From the NCBI RefSeq assembly GCF_043290135.1, contig NC_134703.1:109129505-109193504 (forward strand): a stretch of DNA of 64,000 bases, given 5' to 3'. Below, piece after piece: positions 1 to 12,752 of this stretch; the first letter of the stretch is position 1; every line of letters starts with the position of its first letter. The translations under genes were made by a program, and so were the position numbers. The notes below the pieces were generated by a model. It had not been told where the DNA came from. It made no database searches and saw nothing but the letters and a program-made list of their open reading frames with translations. The DNA comes from Rhipicephalus microplus (Eukaryota; Arthropoda; Arachnida; Ixodida; Ixodidae).

Positions 1-987
1 AGCATAAAAATGAGAGAGAGATAGGGGAAAGTGAAGATCAAGAGACAAAAAGTTGTCAGTCAATGGAGCTAGTTGACAACCACAGGGAGCAGCATTTCCG
101 GTATTACATCGTATTTCTAGAATTGTTTTTTGTTACCTTGTTGAGAAGCTTGATTTAAGCGGCGTTGATGCCTCTTTAAATCGCTGGCGCACTCAGTTTT
201 TGGTATTACGCGGAAAAAATTTGGAATTTCCGGCAGCGCCGTACTGTGTGAAAGAAAATATACAAGCCATCCTCTCCCCCCCCCCACCTCTTCATTTTTT
301 TCGTTTTCTTCTATCTCTTCAGTTTTTGAAAGGTAATTTGTTTATTTTTCTATAGTTTTGTAGCAGCGCACAGAGTATTATTGAAGTATGTGTAAAATGG
401 CGTATAACGTTTGCGTAAATTATAGTGACGCGATTTTTAACTTTTTAGTGTATCAGTGTCTCTAGTGATTTTTATATTAGTTGAATAAAGCTTCCTTTGA
501 CCAATACCTTAAGCAATTAGAAAGCGCTGTCAGCATTATGACAGAGTTGAGTCAAGAGGGAACAAGATGCAGTGAGAAAAGGCTCCCGGCACTTTGATTA
601 CGCCATGAGGCTTGATTTATTGGCGGTGCTTCGTCAATCACAATTCCCTTGATATTTGTGAAGCGGTTGCCCTTGCAAATTTCGCTAACTTAGTCGTCCG
701 TCGTCTCGGAATTATAACACGCATAAGGTTCGTGGCAACACTTGTTTTTTTTTTCTCTTTGCCCATAGTTCATGAAGTGCTCGAAATGTCACCGTTCCCA
801 CTGTGCCCTGTAGAGCTTTTTTTCAAGCAAATGCCCAGGGGGTTATTTTACGCGGCCTCCTCGACACTAATAAGCTGACGAAAGAGCCGGCGCATATCTC
901 GAAGCCCCAAAGGCATGCAACGCAGGGAAGATCTCGCGTCAGCTGCTCCCACGAGCCAACCCGCTCATCTCGCACTACAGCTATTAA
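1..987. other. No gene recognised; 5' flank of LINE
   Basis: AT-rich sequence with short purine and pyrimidine tracts (for example C-runs near 278-288). Short open frames at 612-878 and 803-1000 resemble nothing I know. An in-frame TAA at 985-987 ends the upstream frame just before LINE coding similarity starts. Confidence 0.5.
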
Positions 988-2697
988 GTCTCCTTTCTAA
1001 ACAAGAACACGTCTGGATTAACTATCACTGAGCTTCAAATTGCTGACCGTGTCTTAGATCAGCCAATTGACATTGCGAATGAATTCAACTCATTTTACTG
1101 TAAACAAGCTTCTAGTACACCCCCATCATCCAATAAATCTCAAGTCCGCTCTTCACAATCTTTCTACCTCTTCCCAACAGACCCTAACGAAATTATCAGC
1201 ATTATTCATAATCTTAAAGTAACCTCTCCTGGACTGGACGGAATTCACTCGTCCTACATTAAGCTAATTGCCAACCATATTGCCGTCCCTCTATCCCGCA
1301 TTATCAATCTAATATTCAAGACAGGTATATTCCCATCACAACTAAAACAGGCCAAAATAATACCAGTGTTCAAAAAAGGCGAGAGAACTTTCATGTCTAA
1401 TTATCGCCCCATAGCTATCCTATCATCTTTTAGTAAAATAATAGAAAAGTGTATTGAGAAACGTATAACTAATTACTTGTCTAAGTTTTCCATTTTAACT
1501 CCTAGTCAGTTTGGTTTTCAACCTGCTTTCTCGACTAATCTTACATTGTTAACTTTCACTGATAAGATTAAAAAAGCTATTGATTTTGGTGAATTAGCTG
1601 GAGCATTGTTCATTGACCTAACCAAAGCTTTCGACTCACTTAATCACAGCATCCTGGAAACCAAACTCACGACCATTGGTATTGTTGGACCTGCCCTTAC
1701 ACTCATTATAAGTTACCTCCGTAATAGACAGCAGGCTGTTTATGTTCGCTCTACTTTATCAGACTTTCTTACTACTAATCAGGGTGTTCCTCAATGGTCC
1801 ATTCTTGGCCCGCTTTTATTTTTAATTTACATGAATGACCTTCCCCTCTCAGTTACTAACTCTCTGCCTTTTCTTTATGCCGATGACACTACAATACTTG
1901 CCACTGGTAAACCAATTGACTCTTTAACGCTAAAATTACAAAAAGATCTAAATAACATCTTAAGCTGGTGTCTCACGAATTCTCTCAGTATTAACCCTAA
2001 GAAAACTAGGTTCATGATATTCCACTCAGCTAACAAAGTTCTTCCCTCCCAAATTTCTATTAAAGTAAATGGCTCACTCATTAACCCTGACAATGAATGC
2101 TCTTTCTTAGGAATCGTTCTCGACAGCAACCTAAAATACTCTAATCATGTTATTCATTTGCGCAAAAAACTAGCATTTGGTGTCAGGATTCTAATCAGAG
2201 CACGTTACTACTTTAACATTTCAACTCTAATCAAGTTATATTATGCTTTTATTCACAGCCATATTAATTATTGGATCACCACTTGGGGAAATACATACCT
2301 CACCCACTTATCTCCCATTCAGCACATACAAAACCAAGCCATCAGACTAATGACTTTCAGTTCATATCGTTCTAGTGCATCATCATTACTTCGTAACTTC
2401 GAAACACTTTTTACTGTTAGTTTATTCAAATATCACCTCATTATCTTGCTGTTCAAGTCCTTGCACCTCCTTGTCCCATCAAGCGTCTTTTATCCTAATG
2501 CTTTGTCTAACTTAAACCGTACTAGATTCGCTTCAAATGGAAATTTTCTACTACCTACTATCCGCACTAATTTTGGTCTCCACACTGCATATTTCTCAGC
2601 ATTATCATTATGGAATTCATTGCTATCTCACATCAAGCAATGCTCGACTATTGGCACATTTAAAAAACAATTGTATTCGTACTTTATAAACTACTAG
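988..2697 (+). CDS. LINE reverse transcriptase, N-terminally truncated ORF2
   Basis: The frame is open from 988; the first ATG is at 1366, giving a 443-residue C-terminal product, but similarity to the RT thumb/finger linker already exists from about 1021. Numbering from that ATG, palm motif A (FIDLTKAFD, catalytic Asp about residue 84) and the YADD catalytic box (residues 171-174, nucleotides 1876-1887) are intact. The usual GVPQGSILGPLLF motif reads QWSILGPLLF, a Gly-to-Trp change in a highly conserved spot that probably impairs activity. The C-terminus (WNSLLSHIKQ...FKKQL) is the tail normally seen in L2/CR1-type ORF2 proteins. No endonuclease domain and no start context are present, so it is not expected to be autonomous. 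Confidence 0.85.
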   Translation, partial: VSFLNKNTSGLTITELQIADRVLDQPIDIANEFNSFYCKQASSTPPSSNKSQVRSSQSFYLFPTDPNEIISIIHNLKVTSPGLDGIHSSYIKLIANHIAVPLSRIINLIFKTGIFPSQLKQAKIIPVFKKGERTFMSNYRPIAILSSFSKIIEKCIEKRITNYLSKFSILTPSQFGFQPAFSTNLTLLTFTDKIKKAIDFGELAGALFIDLTKAFDSLNHSILETKLTTIGIVGPALTLIISYLRNRQQAVYVRSTLSDFLTTNQGVPQWSILGPLLFLIYMNDLPLSVTNSLPFLYADDTTILATGKPIDSLTLKLQKDLNNILSWCLTNSLSINPKKTRFMIFHSANKVLPSQISIKVNGSLINPDNECSFLGIVLDSNLKYSNHVIHLRKKLAFGVRILIRARYYFNISTLIKLYYAFIHSHINYWITTWGNTYLTHLSPIQHIQNQAIRLMTFSSYRSSASSLLRNFETLFTVSLFKYHLIILLFKSLHLLVPSSVFYPNALSNLNRTRFASNGNFLLPTIRTNFGLHTAYFSALSLWNSLLSHIKQCSTIGTFKKQLYSYFINY

Positions 2698-2938
2698 ATG
2701 TTTTTATCTCGTTATATTGTTTATTCCACTCTTCTTTTTTCTTGTTACTTAGTTAGTGTTGGTTTTATCAATTCACTCATTTCTCTGTTTTCACTGCTAC
2801 TGCTAATTGAGTAAATTTTGTAATCTCATTTTGAACAGGAGGTCCCCCTGCAGCCTTGTGCTTTCGGACCTCCTCTTGTATATATACTTTGTATACTGTT
2901 CCTTTTTCTGTACTAATAACTGAAATGAACTGAAAAAT
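988..2938 (+). mobile_element. 5'-truncated non-LTR retrotransposon (L2/CR1/Jockey-like LINE)
   Basis: Open reading frame 1 runs without a stop from 988 to 2697, and RT-type similarity begins almost at once after the TAA at 985-987. The endonuclease half expected upstream is absent, as in 5' truncation during target-primed reverse transcription. Downstream of the stop lies about 240 bp of 3' UTR ending in a short tail built on ctgaaatgaactgaaa. The reverse transcriptase core looks nearly undamaged, so the copy is relatively young. The exact clade (L2, CR1 or Jockey) cannot be settled by eye. Confidence 0.85.
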
Positions 2939-5900
2939 AAGTGATCAAACGTAACAGCGCCAATAAGTGAACAACCAAGCTCGTTTATTGGCAACGAGCG
3001 TGTTATGCAGAGCAATAGCATTGGTTCTCAATGTTATCTCGACAGCTGATTCTGCCGCAAGACATTTATTATGGTGCGCTTTATTGGCTGCGCGTCACAT
3101 ATGTGTAGCTTCATTTGTACACTCTCTTTTGAAGAAGATATGAGCAGTTGTAAAAGCGGCCTATCTTGGGCAGGGGTGACAATCAGCAGGTACCTGCGTT
3201 ATCTTTCCCTCCGTTTAGAACTATGAGAAAGTGGGAGCGTTGTTTACTTTTAAGTTATTTTAACTTGAAACTGGTTCATTATATCATTATGAATGCCTTC
3301 CCTGCTGCTTGTTTTTATTTATTTGTAAATTATCTGAAAACGTGCACTGACCATATATCGTTGGGTAGGCAGAAAATAGTACGAAATTATTGTGTTGAGT
3401 TTTGTCCATAGACTCTTTATATTGTACCGAGTAAGTTTAAAAAGAAGCACGAGATTTTGTCACAAGCAAAGATAGTATATGTAAAGCATGGGATATGGTG
3501 GTTCCCAGATGCGAAGAAAAAGCACGCACTTTTTTTTAACATGAGACGTCGTCGTAGCCGCATTCGAGACATTCGAGATGCCTATTTCGACATGATACAA
3601 TTACCTAGCTTGGAGACGTTGAATGAAAAAAAATTAAAGAAAACAATTTTTATTCACTAATACCTTTTGTCATTTTCATGGTGTTTTAGATCGGCATCGT
3701 TTTTATCCCTATTTACTCTCTATTTCTTTGGTAGCAGGTTACTACGCACTTGACTGATGTGTGTGTAGACGCAGCACATCGGTACCATTGGAAATGTTTA
3801 CTGAATACATTCGCAAGTATCACTATACCAGTATAAACAGAAGTAGCTAGTTTACGACGGAGGGTGCATTCACACTTTCATGGTCACAAGCATGGTCTCC
3901 ATTCTGTGAGGCTCGTTCGCAGAAAGAGAAGAAGGGTAGAAAGGCTGTGATTTTAACCAGGTTAGAATATTCAATATGATATGGTACTCTTGGAGAAGGG
4001 ACGGGGATGTTCAAAAGCTATTGGTGTAAGCAAAGAGATGGACACACTCACACAAAGAGACACACAATTGCACAGTCCATCAGTATTGTTCGGTATACGA
4101 CATCACCATTAGATTAGAAGGATTTATTAAAGTTTTTTCTCCCGAAAAATGTATTATGCTAACCCACAAGAGGAGTGCTAGCGTGAAACACGAGAAAGTA
4201 AAAACGAAAAGAAGAGAGAGAGCTACAGTTTGTACAAACAAAACATCACAGTCAGTTACACTTGCCACCCAGTGACCCTGCATGCGCTGTATCACTCGTC
4301 TGTCTCAACAAACACCAATTTAGGAAGCAGCCGCTCGTAACCGGGCCTCCATCGTCCTCATGCTGTGGCCACTTATGAGATAAGCTACCAACACGGTTTC
4401 ATTTTCCCTGATCTTCGATATAATCGAGATCGTGCGCCACATGACTATTACAGAAGGTATATCAATGCGGAGCACTCGACAGGGAAGATGTGAAGCTGCC
4501 GCCAAGCCGTCTAGCTCCCAACGAGACGGTACAGCTCGTCGGGGACGTTAAGAGATAACGCGGCGGAAACGTTTTGCTCGGTGACAGCTCGGTACACACA
4601 AGATACAAAGACATCACTCTGCAGAAGGCGAAGACGTAAGCGGCTCGGCTGGAGACCTGCCAATCACGTGCATATCGCCCCTCTTTATACGTGTAACGTA
4701 ATACATACGGAAAAGTTTGGATGAGGAATCACGCCTGAAAGGTGTCACTGATCGGGTGGAAGACGTCAAAGCTCGCTCACACCTACGACTACCCCCAGGT
4801 CACGTGACTGTTTGAGGGTCTGGTGACCGAGCAGGCGACTGAATGTGATTGACGTTCACACCTACGTGCGACTTGCGCCCGCTGTCACACATGATTCACG
4901 TTTGCTTGCACTGCCATTGCCCCTTAAAACGAAGCACTATCCTATTCCTGCACGTTTGATTGGTTGAATGGTTCGGGACTGCAGTCGCGCTACTGAGCCA
5001 AAGTAGTCGCTTTGCGACCAAATCAGCTACGCGCAAGCATTTGCGACTAGTTTGGTCGTGCAACCAGTTATTGTCGCTAATGTGAAGGAACATTTAGAGT
5101 GGAGGGATATGGAATAGTTTCGACCACCTGAGTTTCTTAATGTGCGAATAAGTGTAAGCATAGAAACATGTGTGCTCGTGTGTTTTATTTCGCATGTACT
5201 GCTCTGATTAATTTTCCCTTTAGCATGTGTGTTAAACATTCACTAAAGGACCAATGAGTAGCCGGCGCTGTACTTGTGCGTCAACGTTTTTCCATATATC
5301 ATATAAAAAAGGATAGAGACGTGTTGCTTTGTAATCAATCCATAAAAGTGTGGCTCTAGTGGCCATTATTCAAAACTCCTAATGTCATGCACGTATACCT
5401 TATGCGACGACATAATGAGAGAGATAGAGAGGCAGTATTGGAGCATGTCTGTCGTAAAGGGTTAAGAACGTGATAAAGTGAGCAACTAATAAATTATATA
5501 AATCGAGACAACAGATGTACGTACATAAACCACGTTATTTTATCGTTTTTTTGCTTGTTTGTTTCCTTCAATGGCTACAGAAGTCGTTTTAGGATGTCTG
5601 CTCCATGTGCTCGCTGTTGAAATGATGCCTCCACATTACCCTTGGCTATGAAGAATGTAATTCGAAACAGTTATACGACACATTGATTTTCCTCTTTTAA
5701 ATACCCTGTAACTCTGTTGTTCGTTCAATTTGAAAAGGAACAACTAGCAGTCACATAGAGCGAATTATTGAATGGAAATCCAATTCGAACAGCTCATACT
5801 CTACGGCTTGAATTCAAGGAATCAAGTATTCGCACACACCTACCGAGCAGCCCAGTGGCCCCGTAACTAGTGAGCGGTGCAGTTTGTAGAAGATAGCACA

Positions 5901-6540
5901 GCGGCCACGCGCATATTTTGGCATCTCAAGGGGGGACGAGTTCCGCAAGCACAGGGTCACGCGTTTTTATGACGGCGAGACTGCGTGGGCGGAGCGCCCA
6001 AACAAAGCTTTCAGCTTCTTATCGCCTCGTCCTATCAGCTCTAATCAGTGAACCTTGAGCGGGGTTCATCCCGTCACCGGAGATGATATTCCGGTGTCTT
6101 ACACTGGAGTCCTGTGGGCCGCGGAAGGCGCTATGCTATTGCGACCACAGAACTAGATACCGTTCACTGAATGTGCAACTGTTACCTTTTTTTTAATTCG
6201 CAAGCATACCCTAAGGCATAGTACTGCGTCATATCATAAATACACGTACAACTTTGCTTCATGCATGAATACTGACGTTCAGTAAGCGATGGAACGGTCT
6301 GCGGGTCCAGCAATCAAGGTCGGGTGGTCGTCCAGGCTCGATCGAGTCTGTCGCACGGAGGTGACGAGGACAGCTGAAATTTGGGCTTGTACAAGTGAAG
6401 AGCAAGCGTGTCGCAGTGAAATTGTGGATTGGGGCGCCACGAATGGGCACGCTGCCTGACATGGGTAGAGACACTGTAGAACCTAGGGAGTTGCCATTGG
6501 TGGGGTAAGTGCAACCGGGACACTATACTATGGCTACTGT
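2939..6540. other. No gene recognised
   Basis: About 3.6 kb with no open frame I can assign. At 4780-5090 there are scattered direct and inverted echoes (cacacctacg twice; gcgac/gtcgc motifs such as those around 5040-5085) that may be an old non-autonomous DNA transposon, but no convincing ends could be defined. Confidence 0.4.
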
Positions 6541-6550
6541 CACAGTCAGG

Positions 6551-6628
6551 CAGTAGCTATGACATTCCGCTGCTGATGAGGATGTAATAGGTTCGACCCC
6601 GGAAGTTATAGCCGCATTCCGACGAAGG
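6551..6628 (+). mobile_element. Degenerate tRNA-headed SINE fragment
   Basis: Contains a B-box-like ggttcgacccc (about 6591-6601) after a ctgctgatgagg loop-like stretch, followed by gccgcattccgacgaagg. This resembles the head and body junction of tRNA-derived SINEs, but is a different family from the Ruka-like copies. It lacks a clear tail or target duplication. Confidence 0.35.
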
Positions 6629-7321
6629 AAGAATAGAATATCGCTCGTGCTCTGTATGCACTGGCCGCTACTGCGACGGCTCACGACGTCAACACTTACG
6701 GATCGAGGCACATCATCTGCAGCGAATTGTTGTTACAGCAAAACTCATAATCCTTTGCTATAGCTGCCGTTGTAGCTGTATTTTTGCTATTAATATATCA
6801 GCAATAAAGAAAGGAAGAAGGACGAAAAAAAAGAGAATACATCAATGATAAGCCGTGTTGAAGCAATTGATATGAGCATCCGATATATAATGACTTTAGT
6901 AGAGCCTCACTCTTAATTATTATACAGCTCTGAAAACAGCTCACTCAACTTAATATACAACTGTATAATAATATACAAATATATAAATTTTACTGCAAAT
7001 ACATTCCTACACGTAACAAAATTCATATATATACTGTCAAGAAAGAAGGAGGAAGAAGAGCAGAAGAGGAAGTAATAGATGGAAGGACAAAAAAAAAACG
7101 AGCAACAACGCTTGTAGTTTGCATCTTCGATGATTTCAATGGTCCCATAGAATTACTCTGGCGCAAAGAGCAGTCTTTGGGGTTGCGCGCAGTCATAAAG
7201 ATACCACCCGCAGAAAAGCGATTCATCCCAGGTCATGCGTATGGCGAAGTTTTTACGCAGGAAACAATGGTTGGTTGGCTTGCGAGATATGATGTCTCGA
7301 AGATATTCAGTCTGCGAGTGG
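6629..7321. other. No gene recognised
   Basis: AT-rich DNA with poly(A) runs; nothing assignable. Confidence 0.4.
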
Positions 7322-7500
7322 CGCTGTAGCGGAGGGCTCTGGGTAATCTTGACCTCCTATAGGGCTCTTAATGTGCACAGACAACACGCAGTACGCGTAC
7401 CTCTAGTGCTGCACTTCCACCGAAATACGACCGCCGCGGTCGGGACCAAAAGCGCGTCTTTCGGGTCAGCGGCCGAGCACGGTAACCGCTAGACTACCGC
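7322..7500 (-). mobile_element. Diverged Ruka-related SINE (second subfamily)
   Basis: Read on the minus strand, the tRNA-like head (about 7440-7500; rc of gggtcagcggccgagcac) is followed by the body with a degraded form of the ccaggtggtcgaaattt block (about 7335-7360). It differs from the main Ruka-like copies in the short ctagcatttcgcc-type middle. No target duplication found. Confidence 0.6.
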
Positions 7501-8041
7501 GAAAAACAAAAACCAAAAAAAGTCGAGCGTTGTTTTACATATTAAACCTTGAGATCATTCACTACTTAGTATCGTTATCAAACACAACGAATAAAACTAT
7601 ACGCAACTTCGAAAACGAGAATCATATGGAAATATCTGTATTAATTTGCAGCGTGCTTTACTAAGAGATAAATTCATCACAAAGTAATTGAGACTCACTC
7701 TCTGAGCATCAAAGCCAAAAGACATGCCTCGGGTGTATAAGTTCAGCCTTACATTTTTTTTTCGCCCCTACTGATGCGAAGTTTTTTAACCGGAAATGTC
7801 CCTGGAGCTCACGTTTCGGCAAGGCCACTTGTCTGCATCAGGGCCGCAAGACTAATAGCCTTAGTCAGTTCGATATAGTTCTCACTGCCCCGACAAAGGC
7901 AAGTACGCTCGTCAATACGCCTGCTCTAGCGACACATTTTTCGTTCTACGACCTCCCCTTGTTGTGGAGGCTTGTTTCTTTTATTTTCTTCAAAGATCAG
8001 TCATATATTAGAGAGGTTACAGGCACGCTTAAGTACACACG

Positions 8042-8226
<185 letters not shown>

Positions 8227-8628
8227 AAGTCTGTGTTATCCGTTTCAAAGGTAGCGGGTGTTGCAGTTCGAATGCGTAATCTTTATCGCCAGCTGGCCAA
8301 CCACCCTACGTGCTTTTTTCGCATGCTTTATTGTATGCAACGCATTTAGCTCTTCTCGTATCTCTCATTTCCTCCTCAGATCCCCTTTGGACATCGCGTA
8401 TTTCTCGTTACAGAAGCAAGATGACAAGGTCTTGTTGGCTGCGGTTATATACCACGACCTTTTTCTGTGCTCTACACGGTGCACGCTCATGGTGTTTTGA
8501 GCGGCAGTCGTCGCACAAGTCGCACGGCTGCAACCTTGAAGATGACACGCCCACTTTTCGAAATGTCGACTCTAACATAGACTCCCCGTTTGCGAATTTT
8601 TCATCGCAATCTTCCATCTTCACCTGAC

Positions 8629-8772
8629 TCCTCCCTCCCTTCCTCCCTTCCTTCCTCCCTTCCTTCCTCCCTTCCATCCTCTCTTCCTTCCATCCTCTCT
8701 TCCTTCCTTCCTCTCTTCCTCTCTTCCTCCCTTCCTTTCTTCCTTTCTTCCTTTCTTCCTTTCTTTCTTTCG
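8629..8772. repeat. (CTTC)n-type polypyrimidine tract
   Basis: Imperfect ctcc/cttcc/tttc tetranucleotide units, all pyrimidine on the plus strand. Open frames on either strand (Leu-Pro-Ser or Gly-Arg-Lys rich) are artefacts. Confidence 0.95.
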
Positions 8773-9423
8773 ACGCGTCGCACTAGCAATATGTCCAAAA
8801 CGATAAATTGTTATTCTCTAATCTTGAAATACTATTTGTATGCGCCCCTTAAAATGTATTTGTCGCACTGGTGTCGTACATTGCGGCGTGCTTTTCTCAC
8901 AACCAAGCGATCTTTGAGGACTATGTGCTGGCGTAGTTTGCTAAAAACAGGTCGCGTGATCACGGGAAAACAAGGAACCTCGCAAGAATGTAGTTGGTGT
9001 AACTAAAAAGGAAGAGTGCACAAAGACGTTAATAACTTTTAATTAATGTTACACCTCCAACTGCACTTGTTGCCAAATTAATTCGAAGGATACATCATTA
9101 CCCATGATGGACATTGTCATAGACATGGGACAAACTATGTAATCAGTCGTAGAATAAGTAAAAGTTATATACAAAACGAAGCAAATGTGTTTATTCGAAG
9201 AAAGCAAAAGAAGTTTTGTAATTGAAGACAAATTAATCCGTGCCACTGTCACGTGACATCTTCTCTCGGTTCGCTCAGGTGGTAGAGCTACCACGCCTAA
9301 AAGGTGTTGGTTACTCGTATGATCCTCGCAGCAAGGTCATCATTTATTTCATTAGCATCATTAATGGCGATACTTTCTTTGTGAGATACCGTACGAGTCT
9401 TCTTTCCTTCTTTGTGCTGCATT
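8773..9423. other. No gene recognised
   Basis: Unassigned DNA between the polypyrimidine tract and the next SINE. Confidence 0.4.
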
Positions 9424-9682
9424 CGTGAAGACGGCATAATTGATTGATATATGGGGTTTAACGTCCCGAAACCACCATATGATTATGAGAGACGCCGTAA
9501 TGGAGGGCTCAAAAAATTTCGACCACCTGGGGTTGTTTAACGTGCACCCAAATCTGAGCACATGGGCCTACAACATTTCCGCCTCCATCGGAAATGCAGC
9601 CGCCGCTGCCGGGACCACCTGCGCGTCAGCAGCCGAGCACCTTAGCCACTAGACCACCGCGGCGGGGCGTGAAGACGGCATA
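9424..9682 (-). mobile_element. Full-length Ruka-like SINE with target-site duplication
   Basis: Element 9439-9667 on the minus strand: tRNA-like head next to 9667, body, and an A-poor tail ending in (TCAA)-type repeats near 9440. It is flanked by a perfect 15-bp duplication cgtgaagacggcata at 9424-9438 and 9668-9682, the mark of LINE-mediated retrotransposition. Some of the outermost cg may belong to the element. Confidence 0.92.
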
Positions 9683-10489
9683 TTTTCCGCACTTTGGCGC
9701 TGGTCTATTTGCAATCTCCATGCACGTGCGTCCAAAGGCTTCACTTTGCTTAGTGGGTTTCGTTCTCACGAACACCACGCAGCAGATTATCGAACCTCGC
9801 ACGGACACTGCGCATGCGGGTAGTTCTGCGCCGCTGGCATTCGAGAGTCAGAGCAGCCGGCGTGTCAAGATAAGATCGAGGTCGCCTCCTCGGCCAGATA
9901 CGGTGCCACCCCGGCCCTTCGTGGCGTCGACCTCGCGCGACGCACAGGGCGGGCGATGGCATGCGCAATGGATCAGCAAGTCATGCCACCAAAACTTCGC
10001 CCCTCTGGACCGGGTGTTGCCACATGGATATTTCATAAGCGTCGCTGCCCCCGAAGACACAAGACTCATGTGCACATTTCTACTTTGCCCGCCAGCATCA
10101 CACGCGTCTTATTCTAATTCCTTGAACATTATAAAGACAGATGCAAACCTTTGTCACGCTCGAAACATGAACAGTGAGGTGTCTCATGTACGACCACATC
10201 GCCAAGAGAAGACGTAGAAGGCGTCCGGACAACGCGCATAGGACTGTTAGGACATATGCACGGCTTAGCTTACACGGCCTCACTGTCACGTCGTGACGTG
10301 CGCGGTTACTAACATATGGGAGTTGATGCATAGTCAGCCATCCAAACTTCCCACTATGCATCAAGCCCACGTTTTTGCGCTAATAGTGACGGGAGGAAAG
10401 GCGCCTAGCAGGTGTCTCACGTGCAGCTCTTGCATATCTGCGGTTCGTGCGTTCCGGTAACACGTGCAAGTAAAACCGTGGAGCCTTTC
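9683..10489. other. No gene recognised
   Basis: GC-richer stretch with overlapping open frames on both strands, of which 9594-10217 (+) starts inside the SINE. None shows a domain; I regard them as chance. Confidence 0.4.
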
Positions 10490-10705
10490 AAGCCATTTTG
10501 TAGTTCTCAATTCCTGAGGTTACTAAGGCATGCTCCATTAACCCATAACCCTAGCTGCTCCCAAACCAGGCCTCTGAAAACCTCTTGTAAGCACGCGGGG
10601 AACAGAATGGAAGAGACCGTATCTAGCTGCCTTACACCCTCGATTGTTGGAATGTTATCGCCTTCTTTATGGATGACTATGGCGGCTGTGCAGCAACTGC
10701 AGATT
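10490..10705 (-). mobile_element. RTE-type LINE fragment (RT region)
   Basis: Closely parallels 50257-50430 of the larger RTE remnant in this window: it has the same blocks gttactaaggcatgctccattaac, cctctgaaaacctcttgtaagcacgc and ttctttatggat in the same order. Only the reverse-transcriptase segment preceding the FADD box is represented. Confidence 0.75.
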
Positions 10706-11040
10706 TATTTCGGTATATTTATACATGTTTCGCTTACAGGCAGCGGTGGGCGTAGTCAGGCTGACAATGATAAATTCTTGGTGAGTTCCATGTGCTGCCA
10801 CGATTCGTGTGTAATATGGCCGTTAATGGGAATCATTGCACGCCGGTTACGCCATTACTGCACGGCCACTCTTAAATGCGTAAAAAAGTGGTAAAACACA
10901 TGAAAGAAATGAAGGGAGCTAAAACAAATACCCGGTTTTCCCCATATACTTGGTCTTTCTCTATGACTTGGTGTGCGGGAAGGGACTAGAAAGAAGAAGA
11001 TGTGGAGATAGAAACAGATCACATCATGGATAGGCACTAT

Positions 11041-11480
11041 TCTTAAAAAAGCCCTGCAACACTGTTCTAGGTAGCCATAGAATGGACTCACTAAAGGAGC
11101 TTATTGCCTCACAAATTCACCACCGCAAAAGTTTTTACAATTCGTCTAGTACGTGCGGACTAGATTCGTCACGCACTGCAACTGCATTCTCTCTTCTCTC
11201 GTCCCGACGAAAGCGCCGGAACGTAAGCAGTAACGATGCCACAAACAAAAAAAAAAGGTCACGTGCACCTCGTGACCGCGAGCTCTTTTAATCTTTTTTT
11301 AATACGCTGCTTTTCAGTGCGATCGCGTGCGTGCGCGTGAACAAGTCGCGCCTCCCGAGACGGCCCAAGTAACGACCAAGCTCCCTACGCTCAAATCAGC
11401 CAATGGCTGATACAATGACTGTGACGAGTGATTTTCGAGCTTGTATCATAATTTGGCGAGAAAAGAGAAATCAATTTTTA
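11041..11480. mobile_element. Truncated MITE, same family as 35546-36618
   Basis: Starts with aagccctgcaacactgttct and shares with the element at 35.5-36.6 kb the blocks actaaaggagcttat, cgctgcttttcagtgcgatc and gctcaaatcagccaatggct, in order. The right terminal repeat seen in the longer copy is not present here. Confidence 0.7.
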
Positions 11481-12166
11481 GCCGACTGAAAAAGAAACCG
11501 CGAAAAACGGGAGACGAAGAAGGACATTGACAGGGCGCTCTGTCTGTGGCCTCTTTCGTTTCTCGTTTTTCACGCTGTCTTTCTTTCGCGATGTCGTACG
11601 AACACGCCCAAGCAACCGCTTTATCAATTAAACTTTTCGTGAAGTGCCTTCATGTTAGATTTTGTATGACATCACAGCATGGACTGGCAAACGATAACAT
11701 CTTATGGCGCATAGTTGATTGAAAATGATTTGAAAGTACTTGCAGATTCAAACCTTCTCGTGGTGTCGAAGTATATGGTAATACATAGGTATGTGTATGC
11801 ACATTCTTTTTGCTGTTCATTTCGCTATTTTTCTTAATAATATACTTGGGAAGACCTGAGTGGGACAGGAGCTTTGAATATTAATGAAAAGTAAAATCAG
11901 TCGCTTAGCTCCCTAATACGAGATGCATTCGAACGCCACGAGAAAATTGGTCAAGTAGAAACCTTTATGGTTGCAGTTCACTGCTCATTCAAAAAAAAAA
12001 TCTTTCACGTGTCTGTGTGCAGCTCTACATGCACTTTTGTCGTGTTACCACAATTAGCTTGCATTATATATGCATACCGATAGACCTGCTGTCCGCTATG
12101 TGTGGTTTTGTTTAGAAAAAATTTATTACGTTGTAGGAGCAAACAAAGGGAAGTTTATTGCACTTC
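11481..12166. other. No gene recognised
   Basis: AT-rich DNA; nothing assignable. Confidence 0.4.
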
Positions 12167-12433
12167 TGACAAGTAATCAAGCCCCGCCGCGGTGGTCTAG
12201 TGGCTAAGGCACTCGGCTGCTGACCCGCAGGGCGCGGGTTCGAATCCCGGCTGCGGCGGCTGCATTTCCGATGGAGGCGGAAATGTTGTAGGCCCGTGTG
12301 CTCAGATTTGGGTGCACGTTAAAGAACCCCAGGTGGTCTAAATTTCCGGAGCCCTCCACTACGGCGTCTCTCATAATCATAGAGTGGTTTTGGGACGTTA
12401 AACCCCACATATCAATCAATGACAAGCAATCAA
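12167..12433 (+). mobile_element. Full-length Ruka-like SINE with target-site duplication
   Basis: The head begins at 12181 with gccccgccgcggtggtctag (A-box-like) and has a B-box-like gggttcgaatcccgg at 12236-12250. The body ends in an (atca)n tail. The 14-bp duplication tgacaagtaatcaa (12167-12180) versus tgacaagcaatcaa (12420-12433) differs at one base. This is one of the best-preserved copies in the window. Confidence 0.92.
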
Positions 12434-12752
12434 ATACATAATTCTTCTCTGACACTTACCACGGACACACGCGGTAAAGACACCGATGAACAGCAAAAAC
12501 ACGTTTAGACAAAAGCTCCTTAACTCTTTCAGCCCTGACTTTTTTGTTTTAGTTGCAGATTTTTTTAAATGCATTTTTTTCATGGTCAGAACATAAATAA
12601 CACCTCCATAAAATTTCATCTTCATAGCGCCACTGGTTACGGAGATAGAAGTATGGTGTCACAAACGTACATCAGGGCTCAATGGTTGCAAAGTGAAATA
12701 TGTGGCAGCTTTATTGAAAAAGACATTGGGCAATTCAAAATCGCCGAAGTGA

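Noticed and set aside
4780..5090. Possible old MITE with cacacctacg and gcgac motifs
   Set aside because: No pair of ends or target duplication could be defined.
9594..10217. 207-codon plus-strand frame
   Set aside because: Starts inside a SINE and shows no domain; overlapping frames exist on the other strand.
12181..12260. tRNA gene at the SINE head
   Set aside because: A- and B-box-like sequences are present, but the sequence continues into the SINE body and the stems do not close as a proper tRNA. The same holds for the other copies.
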